Shown here: piece after piece, positions 8,752-16,439 of the stretch
Layout: every line of letters begins with the position of its first letter
Numbering within the stretch: the stretch's first letter is position 1
DNA from: Planktothrix sp. PCC 11201
GTDB lineage: Bacteria > Cyanobacteriota > Cyanobacteriia > Cyanobacteriales > Microcoleaceae
Direction: 5' to 3'
DNA length: 64,000 nucleotides
Assembly: GCF_900009135.1 (NCBI RefSeq)
Contig: NZ_LT797688.1
Span: 153,428 to 217,427, forward strand
Made by a program: the position numbers and the translations under genes
Notes under the pieces: model-generated
What the model saw: the letters and a program-made list of their open reading frames with translations, nothing else
Told to the model about the DNA's origin: nothing
Databases searched by the model: none

Positions 8752-9975
8752 ATGTCAATGGTGAGTTTGCCCGGTTTACAAGATATGATTAATGGTATTT
8801 CTCAAGAGCGGAATTTACCTAAACAGGCGGTAGAAGAAGCCCTACGAGAAGCCCTATTAAAAGGGTATGAACGGTATCGTCGTACCATCGAAATTCAGAC
8901 CCAATTTAGTGAAGATTATTTTGATAATTTTGACGTCGAACTCGATGTCGATGAAGAAGGATTTCGAGTCCTAGCCAAAAACCTTACCATTGTTGAACAA
9001 GTTAGTAATCAAGATCATCAAATTGCCTTAAAAGACGTACGCGAAGTCGCTCCCGAAGCCCAATTAGGGGATACCGTCACCCTAGATGTTACCCCCGATC
9101 AAGGAGAATTTGGTCGGATGGCGGCGATCCAAACTAAACAGGTTTTAGCCCAAAAACTGCGGGATAAGCAGCGCAAAATGATTCAAGAGGAGTTCAAAGA
9201 ACTTGAAGGCACGGTATTGCAAGCCAAAGTCCTGCGATTTGAACGCCAGTCAGTGATTATGGAAGTGGCTAGTGGTTTTGGTCGCACCAGTGTGGAAGCG
9301 GAACTTTCTAAACGGGAACAACTACCCAATGATAACTACCGCGCCAATGCCACCTTCCGGGTATATTTGAAAAAAGTCTCCCAAGGTTCCCAACGGGGGC
9401 CACAGTTATTAGTATCAAGGGCTGATGCCGGGTTAGTGGTGTATCTCTTTGCCAATGAAGTCCCCGAAATTGAGGATGAAGTGGTGCGAATTGTGGCTGT
9501 GGCCCGGGAGGCCAACCCCCCGTCCCGTCATGTAGGCCCCCGGACTAAAATTGCCGTCGATACCTTGGATCGGGATGTTGATCCCGTAGGAGCTTGCATT
9601 GGGGCTAGGGGGTCACGGATTCAAGTGGTGGTGAATGAACTGCGGGGCGAGAAAATTGACGTGATTCGTTGGTCTCCTGACCCGGCCACCTATATTGCCA
9701 ATGCCCTGAGTCCGGCGAGGGTTGATGAGGTGCGTTTAGTCAATCCCGAAGAACGTCGCGCCCATATTCTGGTTCCCGAAGATCAGTTAAGTTTGGCCAT
9801 TGGTAAGGAGGGGCAAAATGTTCGTCTCGCTGCCCGGTTGACGGGATGGAAAATCGATATCAAGGATACGGCTAAATATGATGCCGCAGCCGAAGACCAA
9901 AAAATCGCCGAAGAACTCGAACGTCAGGAGGCGATCAACAATCGCAACTATGATGAATTTGGGGAGGAGGAGTAG
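8752..9975 (+). CDS. nusA: Transcription termination/antitermination factor NusA
   Basis: The 407-residue protein contains the NusA N-terminal RNA-polymerase-binding domain (residues 1-125), an S1 domain (about 130-195) and two KH domains. The landmarks are PVGACIGARGSRIQ near 280 and LSLAIGKEGQNVRLAARLTGW near 345. The acidic C-terminal repeats of enterobacterial NusA are absent, as is usual in cyanobacteria. NusA binds RNA polymerase and nascent RNA and modulates pausing and termination. The start at ATG 8752 has a purine-rich AGAGGA upstream; ATG 8758 is a possible alternative. It is 91 bp after rimP. The last codons (GEEE) run into a G-rich tandem repeat. Confidence 0.97.
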   Translation: MSMVSLPGLQDMINGISQERNLPKQAVEEALREALLKGYERYRRTIEIQTQFSEDYFDNFDVELDVDEEGFRVLAKNLTIVEQVSNQDHQIALKDVREVAPEAQLGDTVTLDVTPDQGEFGRMAAIQTKQVLAQKLRDKQRKMIQEEFKELEGTVLQAKVLRFERQSVIMEVASGFGRTSVEAELSKREQLPNDNYRANATFRVYLKKVSQGSQRGPQLLVSRADAGLVVYLFANEVPEIEDEVVRIVAVAREANPPSRHVGPRTKIAVDTLDRDVDPVGACIGARGSRIQVVVNELRGEKIDVIRWSPDPATYIANALSPARVDEVRLVNPEERRAHILVPEDQLSLAIGKEGQNVRLAARLTGWKIDIKDTAKYDAAAEDQKIAEELERQEAINNRNYDEFGEEE

Positions 9976-10038
9976 GAGGGGAGTAGGGGAGTAGGGGAGT
10001 AGGGGAGCAGGGGGAGTAGGGGGAGCAGGGGGAGTAGT
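9964..10038 (+). repeat. G-rich tandem repeat between nusA and ylxR
   Basis: About eight imperfect copies of a 9-10 base unit (GGGGAGTAG, GGGGGAGCAG) begin at the last codons of nusA and fill the first half of the 118-bp gap to ylxR. Many runs of four or five G lie close together on the coding strand, so a G-quadruplex in DNA or mRNA is possible (inference). Confidence 0.9.
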
Positions 10039-10059
10039 AAAATGCTGACCACGGACTGC

Positions 10060-10087
10060 TAACCACTAACCACTAACTGCTAACTGT
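10060..10087 (+). repeat. Short AACCACT-type tandem repeat
   Basis: Imperfect copies of CTAACCA / CTAACTG fill the last bases before the ylxR start codon, leaving no recognisable Shine-Dalgarno sequence. Confidence 0.6.
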
Positions 10088-10093
10088 CAACCC

Positions 10094-10336
10094 ATGAAAA
10101 ATCAACGTCGTTGTGTGGCCTGTCGCCAATTGGGAGCAAAAGAAAGCTTCTGGCGATTTGTCAGGCTCTATCCATCACATCAGGTACAATTGGATCATGG
10201 CATGGGTCGTTCGGCCTATCTTTGCCCTAACCCAGATTGTTTGAAGGCGGCTCAGAAAAAAAATCGACTGGGACACGCACTCCGAATATCGGTGTCAGAG
10301 GAAGTTTATCAAAGCCTATGGCAACGTTTGGACTAA
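10094..10336 (+). CDS. ylxR: YlxR/DUF448 RNA-binding protein
   Basis: The 80-residue protein shows the YlxR signature: RRCVACRQ at residues 5-12, GRSAYLCPNPDCLKAA near 36-52 and a basic C-terminal helix. YlxR proteins are small RNA-binding or regulatory proteins that sit between nusA and infB in many bacteria. Its position here supports the call. Length is typical. No usual ribosome-binding site precedes the ATG because the gap is occupied by tandem repeats. Confidence 0.95.
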   Translation: MKNQRRCVACRQLGAKESFWRFVRLYPSHQVQLDHGMGRSAYLCPNPDCLKAAQKKNRLGHALRISVSEEVYQSLWQRLD

Positions 10337-10394
10337 CCTGGAATTGCTCCCCCCATGTCCTAGGAACTAGGGAAGGGTGGGAACAATTGCCAGG
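10337..10394 (+). promoter_or_regulatory. Long hairpin immediately after ylxR
   Basis: CCTGG-AATTG-TCCC pairs with GGGA-CAATT-CCAGG (left arm 10337-10351, right arm 10379-10394; one bulge and one mismatch). The stem begins at the base after the ylxR stop codon. No T run follows, so it is not a standard intrinsic terminator. It may protect mRNA ends or mark processing between ylxR and infB (inference). Confidence 0.6.
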
Positions 10395-10765
10395 TAGCCG
10401 AAGGTTTCGAGTTTCTCAATCATGTACTTTAATTCGGTTAGCAACCCTACTCCCCAGATAGAGGACTAGAAGGTCTAAGTTGAATCAAAATGAAGTAAAC
10501 TGAGTAACTTAATTGATAATTCTTCACCATCCGGTTAATATCTGCTAACTTGATAAAGACAAGACTGAAGATTTGAGGGATTTAATTTCACCAAAAATTA
10601 AAATAAAATTAAGAACTGTCAAAGCAGACCTTACATCTGCATCCTTGACACTTAAATAACCAGGGCAGATGATATCGTTATTTAAAACGTGCGGGTTACT
10701 GTTGTAAGAGTAAATCGAACTATGTAAACATCAAACCATGGGTAGGTAAGAAGAGGGGTCAGTGG
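10395..10765 (+). other. Long infB leader region without a gene
   Basis: The gap between ylxR and infB is 429 bases, long for this operon. Besides the hairpin at 10337-10394 it holds competing short pairings: ATCTGC at 10635-10640 can pair with GCAGA at 10624-10628 or with GCAGAT at 10665-10670. A separate infB promoter is likely here but I cannot place it firmly. AAGAGGGG at 10750-10757 is the probable ribosome-binding site of infB. No convincing small gene is seen. Confidence 0.5.
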
Positions 10766-13700
10766 ATGAACAACGCCAAAGTCAGAATTTACGAACTATC
10801 ACGGGAACTTAATTTGGATAACAAGGACATCTTAGCGGTGTGCGAACGGCTCAATATTTCGGTTAAAAGCCACAGTAGCACGATTTCAGAATCAGATAAA
10901 GAACGCATTGAAAAATACGTCGCAACTCATCCGAACCTGGGTCAGCTTGAAGTAAAAGCACCCGGATCGCAACCTAACGGGAAATTATCGGCGACGGCAC
11001 CTAGCGACAAAAAAAGGCAAGAAATTTTAGATATCCAGAAGCCCAAAATTCGGTCGAGCTCCGAGTCCTCCCCCCCCTACGATGAGGCGAGTTCCTCCGG
11101 ATCAGCTTCCGTTGCTACCCCACCTAAATCACTTGTTTCTTCAAAAGCGCCTGTGAAACCCACGTTAAATCGACCTGTATTATCAAAACCCACTGCTCCG
11201 GCTGCATCGGAAACGGAATCTTCCCCGATAACGGCCGAGAAGGTTACTTCAGAAACCGAGGAGATGACCATGGGGTCTTCTGTTGGGGAAATGGAAATAT
11301 CTGAACAGATTGATTCATCCCTATCGGAACCCGCACCTCTGTCTCCTCCGCCCATTAGACCAGCAGAGCCAGTTCCCGTGAGTGTCAATGTGATCACGGC
11401 GGAGCCAGCAGCCATTTCCAAAAATAAGCCCGTTTTAAAGACAAGTAAACCAACGCCTAAACCCGTTGAGTCAAAGTCTAAAGCGGACTCTCCCGAAAAA
11501 CCAACTCCCAAATCTCAACAAACCACCCCAGAAGGGAAAGAAAAAGATTCAGAGGGCCGAAGACCGCCTCGTAAAGAAATTGGCAGTCCCAGACCCCGCT
11601 CAATTTCTGATTTGCAGCCCCCTCCATCGCGTAAGCCAGCGGCTCAGGTGATTGATGAGGATGGAGAATCGACCGAGGGCGCGGAGGAGGAACCCTTAGC
11701 CACCACCGACGATTTAGTCAAACGGCCAAAACGGGCTGTAACCCTGACCCGGCCGAACCCCCCCCGCACTGGAAAACGAGGGCCAGCATGGGAGGAGGAA
11801 GAAGAAGAAGTTGTAGATACCGCTAAAACCAAGGCGGCTAAACTTAAAGCCAAGCGACGGGCTAAACCTTCCTTAGATGAGGACGACGACGATGAACTGA
11901 ATGCGTTGTCTCTGCTGAATGCCAACAACGCCATGATCACCGTCTCCCTAGCCCGTCCCCCCAAACCCAAAGCCAGCCCGGGACAAAATGTGGCGACGAC
12001 AACGGCTAGACCGAAGAAACCAGCCCCCAGTCGGGGTTCCGGTTCTTCCGGCGGAAGTTCGCGCCGGACAGAGGCTAAACCCAAGGCAGAACGCCCGGAG
12101 AAAGTAATCGTACCTGGGCCAATGACCGTTCAGGAACTCGCCTCTGCCTTAATCTTGCCGGAAACGGAAATTATCAAACGCCTGTTTTCCCAAGGGATTG
12201 CAGTTAATATTACCGAAACCCTCGACTACAACACAATTCTGTTGATTTGTCAAGACCTCGGTGTTGAAGTTGAAAACGAAAAACTCAAATCCGGTGCTAT
12301 CAAGCCCGACAATATGCTCAACGCAGAGGATCTGGAGCATCTGCAACGGCGTCCTCCGGTGGTCACCATCATGGGTCACGTCGATCACGGGAAAACAACC
12401 CTCCTGGATGCAATCCGCGAAACCAAAGTGGCTCAAGGAGAGGCTGGGGGCATCACCCAACACATCGGAGCCTATCATGTCGATATGGAACATGAGGGTA
12501 AAACCCAGCAAGTGGTCTTCCTGGATACTCCGGGTCACGAAGCCTTTACCGCCATGCGCGCCCGGGGCGCGCGAGTTACGGACGTGGCAATTCTGGTGGT
12601 GGCCGCCGATGATGGTGTCCAACCCCAAACCATTGAAGCCATTAGTCACGCTAAGGCTGCCGGAGTCCCGATGATCATTGCTATCAACAAAATTGATAAG
12701 GAAGGTGCCCAGCCCGATCGGGTGAAACAGGAGCTAACGGAATTTGCCCTGGTTCCCGAAGAATGGGGCGGTGACACGATTATGGTTCCGGTCAGTGCCA
12801 TCAGGGGAGAAAACCTTGATACCCTCTTAGAAATGATTCTGTTAGTGGCGGAGGTGGAAGATCTCTATGCCAACCCCGACAGGGCCGCGAAGGGAACAAT
12901 TATTGAAGCTCACCTCGACAAGTCCCGGGGCCCGGTGGCGACGCTGTTGGTACAAAATGGCACCCTGCGGGTGGGAGATATTGTGGTAGCCGGTTCTGTC
13001 CTGGGTAAAGTCCGGGCGATGGTGGATGACCGAGGCGATCGGGTTGATAATGCCAGTCCTTCCTTTGCCGTTGAGGTCTTAGGTCTGCGGGATGTCCCGG
13101 CGGCTGGAGATGAATTCGAGGTCTTTGAAAGTGAAAAAGAAGCCTCGGCTTTGGCGACCCAACGGGCAGAAACGAAACGGGAAACCCGTTTAATCAAGGG
13201 TCGGATCAGTCTAAGTGAATTCTCCGCCCGTGCTCAACAGGGTGAGTTGAAAGAACTGAACTTGATCCTGAAGGGGGATGTTCAAGGGTCTGTAGAAGCG
13301 ATCGTTGGCGCCCTGAAGAAACTTCCTCAAAAAGAAGTCGAACTGCAACTGCTGTTAGCCGCCCCGGGTGAAATTACGGAAACGGATATTGACTTAGCCG
13401 CGGCCAGTAATGCGGTCTTACTTGGATTCAACACCACCCTAGCCCATGGCGCTCGCCAAGCTGCCGATCGTGCCGGAGTTGATATCCGAGACTACAACAT
13501 CATTTACAACCTCTTAGATGATGTCCAGGCTGCCATGGAAGGGCTATTAGAACCGGAACTGGTGGAAGAACATCTAGGTCAAGTGGAAGTCCGGGCCATC
13601 TTCCCCGTGGGACGCAATACCATCGCTGGTTGTTATGTGCTATCAGGTAAAGTGATTCGGAACTGTAAAGTCCGAGTCCGCCGGAAAAATGAAGTGATTC

Positions 13701-13867
13701 ACGAAGGTGTCCTTGACTCCCTGAAACGGATGAAAGAAGATGCCAAGGAAGTCAATGCTGGCTATGAGTGCGGTGTTGCCTTGGATAACTTCAACGACTG
13801 GGCGATGGGCGATATTATCGAAGCCTATCGGATGACCACCAAACGTCGTACTTTGTCTCTGTCTTAA
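10766..13867 (+). CDS. infB: Translation initiation factor IF-2
   Basis: The 1033-residue protein begins [17 protein letters not shown], an IF2_N domain. A long, low-complexity Pro/Ser/Lys/Glu-rich linker (about 55-440) with basic and acidic patches follows. A second IF2_N domain ([21 protein letters not shown]) starts near 452. The GTPase has G1 GHVDHGKTT near 535, the switch [20 protein letters not shown] and SAI. Domains II, III and IV complete the factor. IF-2 brings initiator tRNA to the 30S subunit. Antisense open frames inside the linker are codon-bias shadows. A strong terminator follows. Confidence 0.98.
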   Translation: MNNAKVRIYELSRELNLDNKDILAVCERLNISVKSHSSTISESDKERIEKYVATHPNLGQLEVKAPGSQPNGKLSATAPSDKKRQEILDIQKPKIRSSSESSPPYDEASSSGSASVATPPKSLVSSKAPVKPTLNRPVLSKPTAPAASETESSPITAEKVTSETEEMTMGSSVGEMEISEQIDSSLSEPAPLSPPPIRPAEPVPVSVNVITAEPAAISKNKPVLKTSKPTPKPVESKSKADSPEKPTPKSQQTTPEGKEKDSEGRRPPRKEIGSPRPRSISDLQPPPSRKPAAQVIDEDGESTEGAEEEPLATTDDLVKRPKRAVTLTRPNPPRTGKRGPAWEEEEEEVVDTAKTKAAKLKAKRRAKPSLDEDDDDELNALSLLNANNAMITVSLARPPKPKASPGQNVATTTARPKKPAPSRGSGSSGGSSRRTEAKPKAERPEKVIVPGPMTVQELASALILPETEIIKRLFSQGIAVNITETLDYNTILLICQDLGVEVENEKLKSGAIKPDNMLNAEDLEHLQRRPPVVTIMGHVDHGKTTLLDAIRETKVAQGEAGGITQHIGAYHVDMEHEGKTQQVVFLDTPGHEAFTAMRARGARVTDVAILVVAADDGVQPQTIEAISHAKAAGVPMIIAINKIDKEGAQPDRVKQELTEFALVPEEWGGDTIMVPVSAIRGENLDTLLEMILLVAEVEDLYANPDRAAKGTIIEAHLDKSRGPVATLLVQNGTLRVGDIVVAGSVLGKVRAMVDDRGDRVDNASPSFAVEVLGLRDVPAAGDEFEVFESEKEASALATQRAETKRETRLIKGRISLSEFSARAQQGELKELNLILKGDVQGSVEAIVGALKKLPQKEVELQLLLAAPGEITETDIDLAAASNAVLLGFNTTLAHGARQAADRAGVDIRDYNIIYNLLDDVQAAMEGLLEPELVEEHLGQVEVRAIFPVGRNTIAGCYVLSGKVIRNCKVRVRRKNEVIHEGVLDSLKRMKEDAKEVNAGYECGVALDNFNDWAMGDIIEAYRMTTKRRTLSLS

Positions 13868-13897
13868 GTGCAGGCTTCAACCTCTATTGCTATATAT

Positions 13898-13941
13898 CAG
13901 CCACCTATTTTTAACCCATAGTAGGTGGCTGGTCTGTTTTT
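13898..13941 (+). terminator. Intrinsic terminator of infB
   Basis: A perfect 10-bp stem (CAGCCACCTA at 13898-13907 with TAGGTGGCTG at 13922-13931) is followed by GTCTG and a run of T at 13936-13941. It ends the rimP-infB transcript and touches the last codon of the convergent TspO gene. Confidence 0.88.
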
Positions 13942-14416
13942 AAGCCTCTGCGGGGTTGAGTGGGATCATTGCCCAGGTAGTATAGGTTCCAATTGGACTC
14001 CACAGGACAAAGGGGAGGAGTAAATAGGCTGCGGTTTGAGATACTGGCCAAACGCTTACCATTAACATCAAGCCTAAAATAAAGCCTGTCCCTCCTAATA
14101 TTGTTCCGACCCGTAAACTTTTGGCTTTACACATTACCGGGGTATAGGACAAAATCACTAATTCTAATAATAGGTAAAATCCCATTAATACCCAGGTTTG
14201 GGATATTCCGGGTTCAGCTTCCCAGACTAAAATTGCTGACCAAGCCCCGGCAATAAAAACGATTATCCAAATTAAAGGAATTGCTTTTTCAAAGGTTAAC
14301 CAACTGGGACGGGTTAAACGATTAAACCATCGGATATCATCAGGGGTTAATAGAATATTATTGGCTAAGGCGACTAAAAATACCACTCCTCCAATTATCA
14401 TCCAAGATTTAATCAT
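13940..14416 (-). CDS. tspO: TspO/MBR-family membrane protein
   Basis: The 158-residue protein has five hydrophobic segments and the TspO pattern: RPSWLTFEKAIPLIWIIVFIAGAWSAILVW near 35-65, an aromatic third helix, and LLLPFVLWSPIGTYTTWAMIPLNP at the end. TspO proteins bind tetrapyrroles and other hydrophobic ligands and affect stress responses and pigment metabolism. It is somewhat diverged: the usual Tyr/Gln/Asn-rich 'YxxQLxxN' of helix 3 is replaced by SYTPVMCKA. The start at 14416 places the first helix at once. It is convergent with infB. Confidence 0.75.
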   Translation of the reverse strand: MIKSWMIIGGVVFLVALANNILLTPDDIRWFNRLTRPSWLTFEKAIPLIWIIVFIAGAWSAILVWEAEPGISQTWVLMGFYLLLELVILSYTPVMCKAKSLRVGTILGGTGFILGLMLMVSVWPVSQTAAYLLLPFVLWSPIGTYTTWAMIPLNPAEA

Positions 14417-14502
14417 AATTTTTTACTCTTTTAACCCTATTCAGGTTATTTTAGTGGGTTATTAGTCAAATCTCCCAAAAGCAGGAAAATTGAATCCTAT
14501 CC

Positions 14503-16434
14503 CTAAACAACTCCAGCCCATTGCATTAATTTTAAAAGGGAATTCAAATTGACCTTAATATTTTGAGATCCATCCGTAGGAGAACGACCAAAATCGGCAG
14601 GTTCACAAAATAAACAGTAATAATCGCAACCCACAATATTACTTAATTCCCAATAACAAGATAGCGTCCAATTCGACATTAAAAACTCAATCACCTGAGT
14701 TCCTGGGGAACAAAAAACTAAATTGGTTAAAGCGGCTCCATGGGGAGAAATAATGACTTTAGTATTAGCTAGATAATAGGCTTGTTGTCTGACTGATAAA
14801 GTTTCTAAACTCAAGGCTGTAAATCCAAATTGCTGTAAAAATAAGACTACTTCTGCTTCATTAGATACCTGACGATAGGATGCGTTACTGCGACTTAAAT
14901 AAACTCTTTCTAAAGGAAATAATCCTGGTTTATCTTGAGAATTCAGACATAAACTTTTTAAGAAATCACAAGCCCATTTAGGTGTTCTGGAAGTTTTATG
15001 AGAATAGGAAGGAATTAAAATTTTATCTGCTTTTAAAGCTGGATTTTTGCAACTTTCAATAACTTTTTCTGAAGGAATATTTAATAGTTGTAACGTCTCA
15101 TTTTCATGGTTCAATTGGCATCGATTCACAACAAAATAATCGATTTCTTCAATTAAAAAATGCTGTAATAATAAATCAAATCTAGCAATAATATCAAACA
15201 TCCAGTGATAATAGTTCTCACCCCATTTTACCGATAAAAATGCCACTGTTCCACTAATATTTTGTGACGCAATAAGATGAGGAGAGTTAACCAATAAAGC
15301 TGCGCTTCCGGTGGATAAATCTGTGATTAATTGATTCTCTGAATTGAGAACAGCACTGGTCAATGTATCCGCCCAAACTTTACCTTTAGGAATACTAGAA
15401 ACAAAGGTTTCTGGGAAATTAATTGAGGTTAATTGAAAATGAGGGTTGAGACTTCCTTCGATAAATTTAGGGGGAGTAAGTTCGATATTGCTAGGCGGAT
15501 AAACCAGAATTTTGGTTAGATTTTTTTCTGTATGAGTGGTAATAAAATGATCATCTGATAAATTAAATATTTTTTGAATTAAAGGGATTGGTAATTGATG
15601 ATGAACCTCACAAAGAATAGCATCTAATAGTTGATTTTTTTGTTTAAAAATGGTAGAAATATAATCATAGGCTTCATGGTAATCCGGCTGTATTTGTAAT
15701 CCTTTAATTAAATAATCTAAAGCAATATCCCATAGTTTTTGTTGAATTAAAATTTTTCCAATCTCTATATAATGCCAGGTTTGTGGATTGATTATTATTG
15801 CATTTTGGTAAGTTTTAATGGCATTTTCTAACTGATTTTGAGATAAAAAAACTTCTGCCAACTTCCCATAAAACCAATCTATATTTGGATTAAGCTGGAT
15901 TGCTTGAGAATAAGATTTAATCGCATTTTCTTGTTGCTGTAATTTCAAAAAAGCATCTCCTAATTTAATATGAATCCAGCAATTTGTAGGTTCAAGCTCA
16001 ACTGCTTTTTTATAATAATTAAGAGATTTTTCTATCTGGTTTAAGTTAAAAAAAGATTCCCCTATACCAAAATAAGCCCAACAAAAATTATTATTAAATT
16101 CAATAAATTGAGTATAGGCTGTGATCGCTTCTTCCCAGCGTTCTAATTTAATTAATACTTCTCCTAAACTATTGTAAAACCAAGGAAAATCAGGATTAAT
16201 TTGAATAGATATAGAGTAGGCTGTGATCGCATCTTCATAACGTTCTAACTGCATTAAAGTTTGACCTAATTTGTAATAAATCTGGTCATTATCAGGATTT
16301 AATTCAATTGCTTGATTATAAAAAGATAAAGCTAGTTCCGTGTTCCCCTGTTCCAAACATTGATTCGCAGAAGTTAAATAAGATTCTGTTGTTTGTAAAT
16401 TATTTTTGGTGTTATTATCGTTAAAATCACTCAT
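14503..16434 (-). CDS. TPR-GT61 (DUF563) glycosyltransferase
   Basis: This 643-residue protein has about seven to eight TPR units in residues 14-270 and a GT61/DUF563 domain in 280-643. The landmarks are GTVAFLSVKWGENYYHWMFD, then RVYLSRSNASYRQV, and SPHGAALTNLVFCSPGTQVIEFL near residue 561. It is the downstream gene of a two-gene operon: its ATG lies 5 bp after the stop of the 838-residue TPR-GT61 gene. No signal peptide. Catalytic motifs are intact. It is more diverged from the 1-5388 pair than those are from each other. Substrate unknown; a surface glycan or a protein acceptor is possible. Confidence 0.92.
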   Translation of the reverse strand: MSDFNDNNTKNNLQTTESYLTSANQCLEQGNTELALSFYNQAIELNPDNDQIYYKLGQTLMQLERYEDAITAYSISIQINPDFPWFYNSLGEVLIKLERWEEAITAYTQFIEFNNNFCWAYFGIGESFFNLNQIEKSLNYYKKAVELEPTNCWIHIKLGDAFLKLQQQENAIKSYSQAIQLNPNIDWFYGKLAEVFLSQNQLENAIKTYQNAIIINPQTWHYIEIGKILIQQKLWDIALDYLIKGLQIQPDYHEAYDYISTIFKQKNQLLDAILCEVHHQLPIPLIQKIFNLSDDHFITTHTEKNLTKILVYPPSNIELTPPKFIEGSLNPHFQLTSINFPETFVSSIPKGKVWADTLTSAVLNSENQLITDLSTGSAALLVNSPHLIASQNISGTVAFLSVKWGENYYHWMFDIIARFDLLLQHFLIEEIDYFVVNRCQLNHENETLQLLNIPSEKVIESCKNPALKADKILIPSYSHKTSRTPKWACDFLKSLCLNSQDKPGLFPLERVYLSRSNASYRQVSNEAEVVLFLQQFGFTALSLETLSVRQQAYYLANTKVIISPHGAALTNLVFCSPGTQVIEFLMSNWTLSCYWELSNIVGCDYYCLFCEPADFGRSPTDGSQNIKVNLNSLLKLMQWAGVV

Positions 16435-16439
16435 GACTA

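Noticed and set aside
10237-10461. 74-codon frame overlapping the end of ylxR
   Set aside because: It overlaps ylxR in another frame and runs through a strong hairpin; its translation shows no protein-like pattern.
11077-12674. Several long open frames antisense or out of frame within infB (11077-11511, 11644-12084, 12149-12649, 12261-12674)
   Set aside because: They mirror the codon pattern of infB, including its Ser/Pro-rich linker, and have no ribosome-binding sites or recognisable domains.
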